Below, piece by piece: positions 63,320 to 64,000 of a DNA stretch of 64,000 bases. This DNA is from Cercis canadensis (taxonomy: Eukaryota; Streptophyta; Magnoliopsida; Fabales; Fabaceae): NCBI GenBank assembly GCA_003255065.1, contig QAOA01003631.1, positions 620,001 through 684,000 on the forward strand, read 5' to 3'. A model generated the notes under the pieces. It ran no database searches, was not told the origin of the DNA, and saw nothing but the letters and a program-made list of their open reading frames with translations. Made by a program: the position numbers and the translations under genes. Position 1 is the stretch's first letter. Every line of letters starts with the position of its first letter.

Positions 63320-64000
63320 TTTAAATTTATTACAAATTTTTTTATATAAATAAAAATGTGTAGAAATAATAAATGAAATAAGTTGTGACAATGTTTTTTT
63401 TTTTTTGGTATTTCTAGCTAATTTAGTTCTTAACAAATTAAAAAGTGAAATCATGAAACATTATTATTCTAATCATGAAATGGTGCTAGTGAGATTTTGT
63501 TGTAAAATTACAATTTCTAAGTTTTTTTGTGACATTCAATTTTTATTTTTTTTATAAATAATTTATTTAAATTACAGGTTTAATTTATATTTAATTTTTT
63601 TTATGTCTTAAAATAGAGAAAAGCATAATATGCTAGGAAAATAGAATGCCCTAAGTTTAAATTTGAACACTTGAGGTGACTAAACTTTGAGGGTTTGTTT
63701 GAAAGTTAAAATTTGAAAGAAATAAGATGAAAATAAATTAGTAAATATGTCTATTCCCTTATTTGAAAATTCAAGATTAAAAAAGAAAAAAAAAATCAAT
63801 AAGTAACCTCAAATCCCCTTTTTTTTGCCTCACTTTTGTGTTTCCTTAATTTAGAGGATTTAAAGAAGAAATATGAGTAATTTACTATCATACATCTATT
63901 TATTTCTTCAAATTCTTTTTTAAACACTATTTAGATAATATTATTAAATATATTTACCTTATAAATAAAGGATAAATTTGTAAAATTATAAATTTTTGTT
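63320..64000. other. AT-rich spacer to window end
   Basis: No gene seen. From about 63688 a GGTTTGTTTGAAAGTTAAAA motif resembles the ends of the presumed hAT-type MITEs nearby, so a further element may start here and run off the window. Confidence 0.35.

Noticed and set aside
62933..63454. 173-codon open frame on the minus strand
   Set aside because: It is antisense to the LINE RNase H remnant, which explains the open stretch.

Overview
This is a piece of nuclear DNA from a dicot plant. It is AT-rich, with genes carrying many short exons and GT-AG introns, plant-specific families (DnaJ-X chaperone, ACR proteins, USP-kinase, YUCCA, plantacyanin), a nuclear tRNA with A and B boxes, and degenerate plant telomere-type repeats (CCCTAAA/TTTAGGG). 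Species cannot be fixed from the sequence. It is a draft assembly: one 639-base gap and seven single-N joins, five of them flanked by near-identical copies of the same sequence.

Layout. 0-8 kb: a dead plantacyanin gene (1785-2183), a small MITE (3096-3463), an intronless gene for a six-pass membrane protein (5319-6329) and a stranded YUCCA exon (7424-7650). 8-17 kb, plus strand: a RABC/Rab18-type GTPase (6 exons), tRNA-Gln(TTG), and a DnaJ/DnaJ-X co-chaperone (10 exons) that needs up to three GC-AG introns. 18.9-21.2 kb, minus strand: an SKP2A-like F-box/LRR protein (4 exons). 23.3-25.5 kb: a 2.26-kb hairpin element with a 9-bp target duplication and arms made of telomere-like repeats. 29-36 kb, minus: an ACR4-like protein with four ACT domains (7 coding exons) and a long spliced leader. 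36-45 kb: gene-poor, with a second MITE of the first family, the gap and false duplications. 45.3-51.5 kb, minus: a USP-domain receptor-like cytoplasmic kinase (10 exons). 52.2-54.8 kb: two neighbouring Mutator-like non-autonomous elements, each with a 9-bp target duplication. 56.8-59.8 kb, minus: mitochondrial branched-chain 2-oxoacid dehydrogenase E1 alpha (9 exons). 62.9-63.3 kb: a LINE RNase H remnant.

The seven intact genes are ordinary housekeeping or signalling genes (vesicle traffic, chaperone, SCF ubiquitin ligase, amino-acid sensing, kinase, branched-chain amino-acid breakdown). They do not form a pathway or cluster. Exon borders were set by hand from splice signals, reading phase and family alignment; every predicted CDS closes in frame. 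I found no convincing new biological system. The most unusual items are the telomere-repeat hairpin transposon, the cluster of GC-AG introns in one gene, and the family of 9-bp-TSD inverted-repeat elements.
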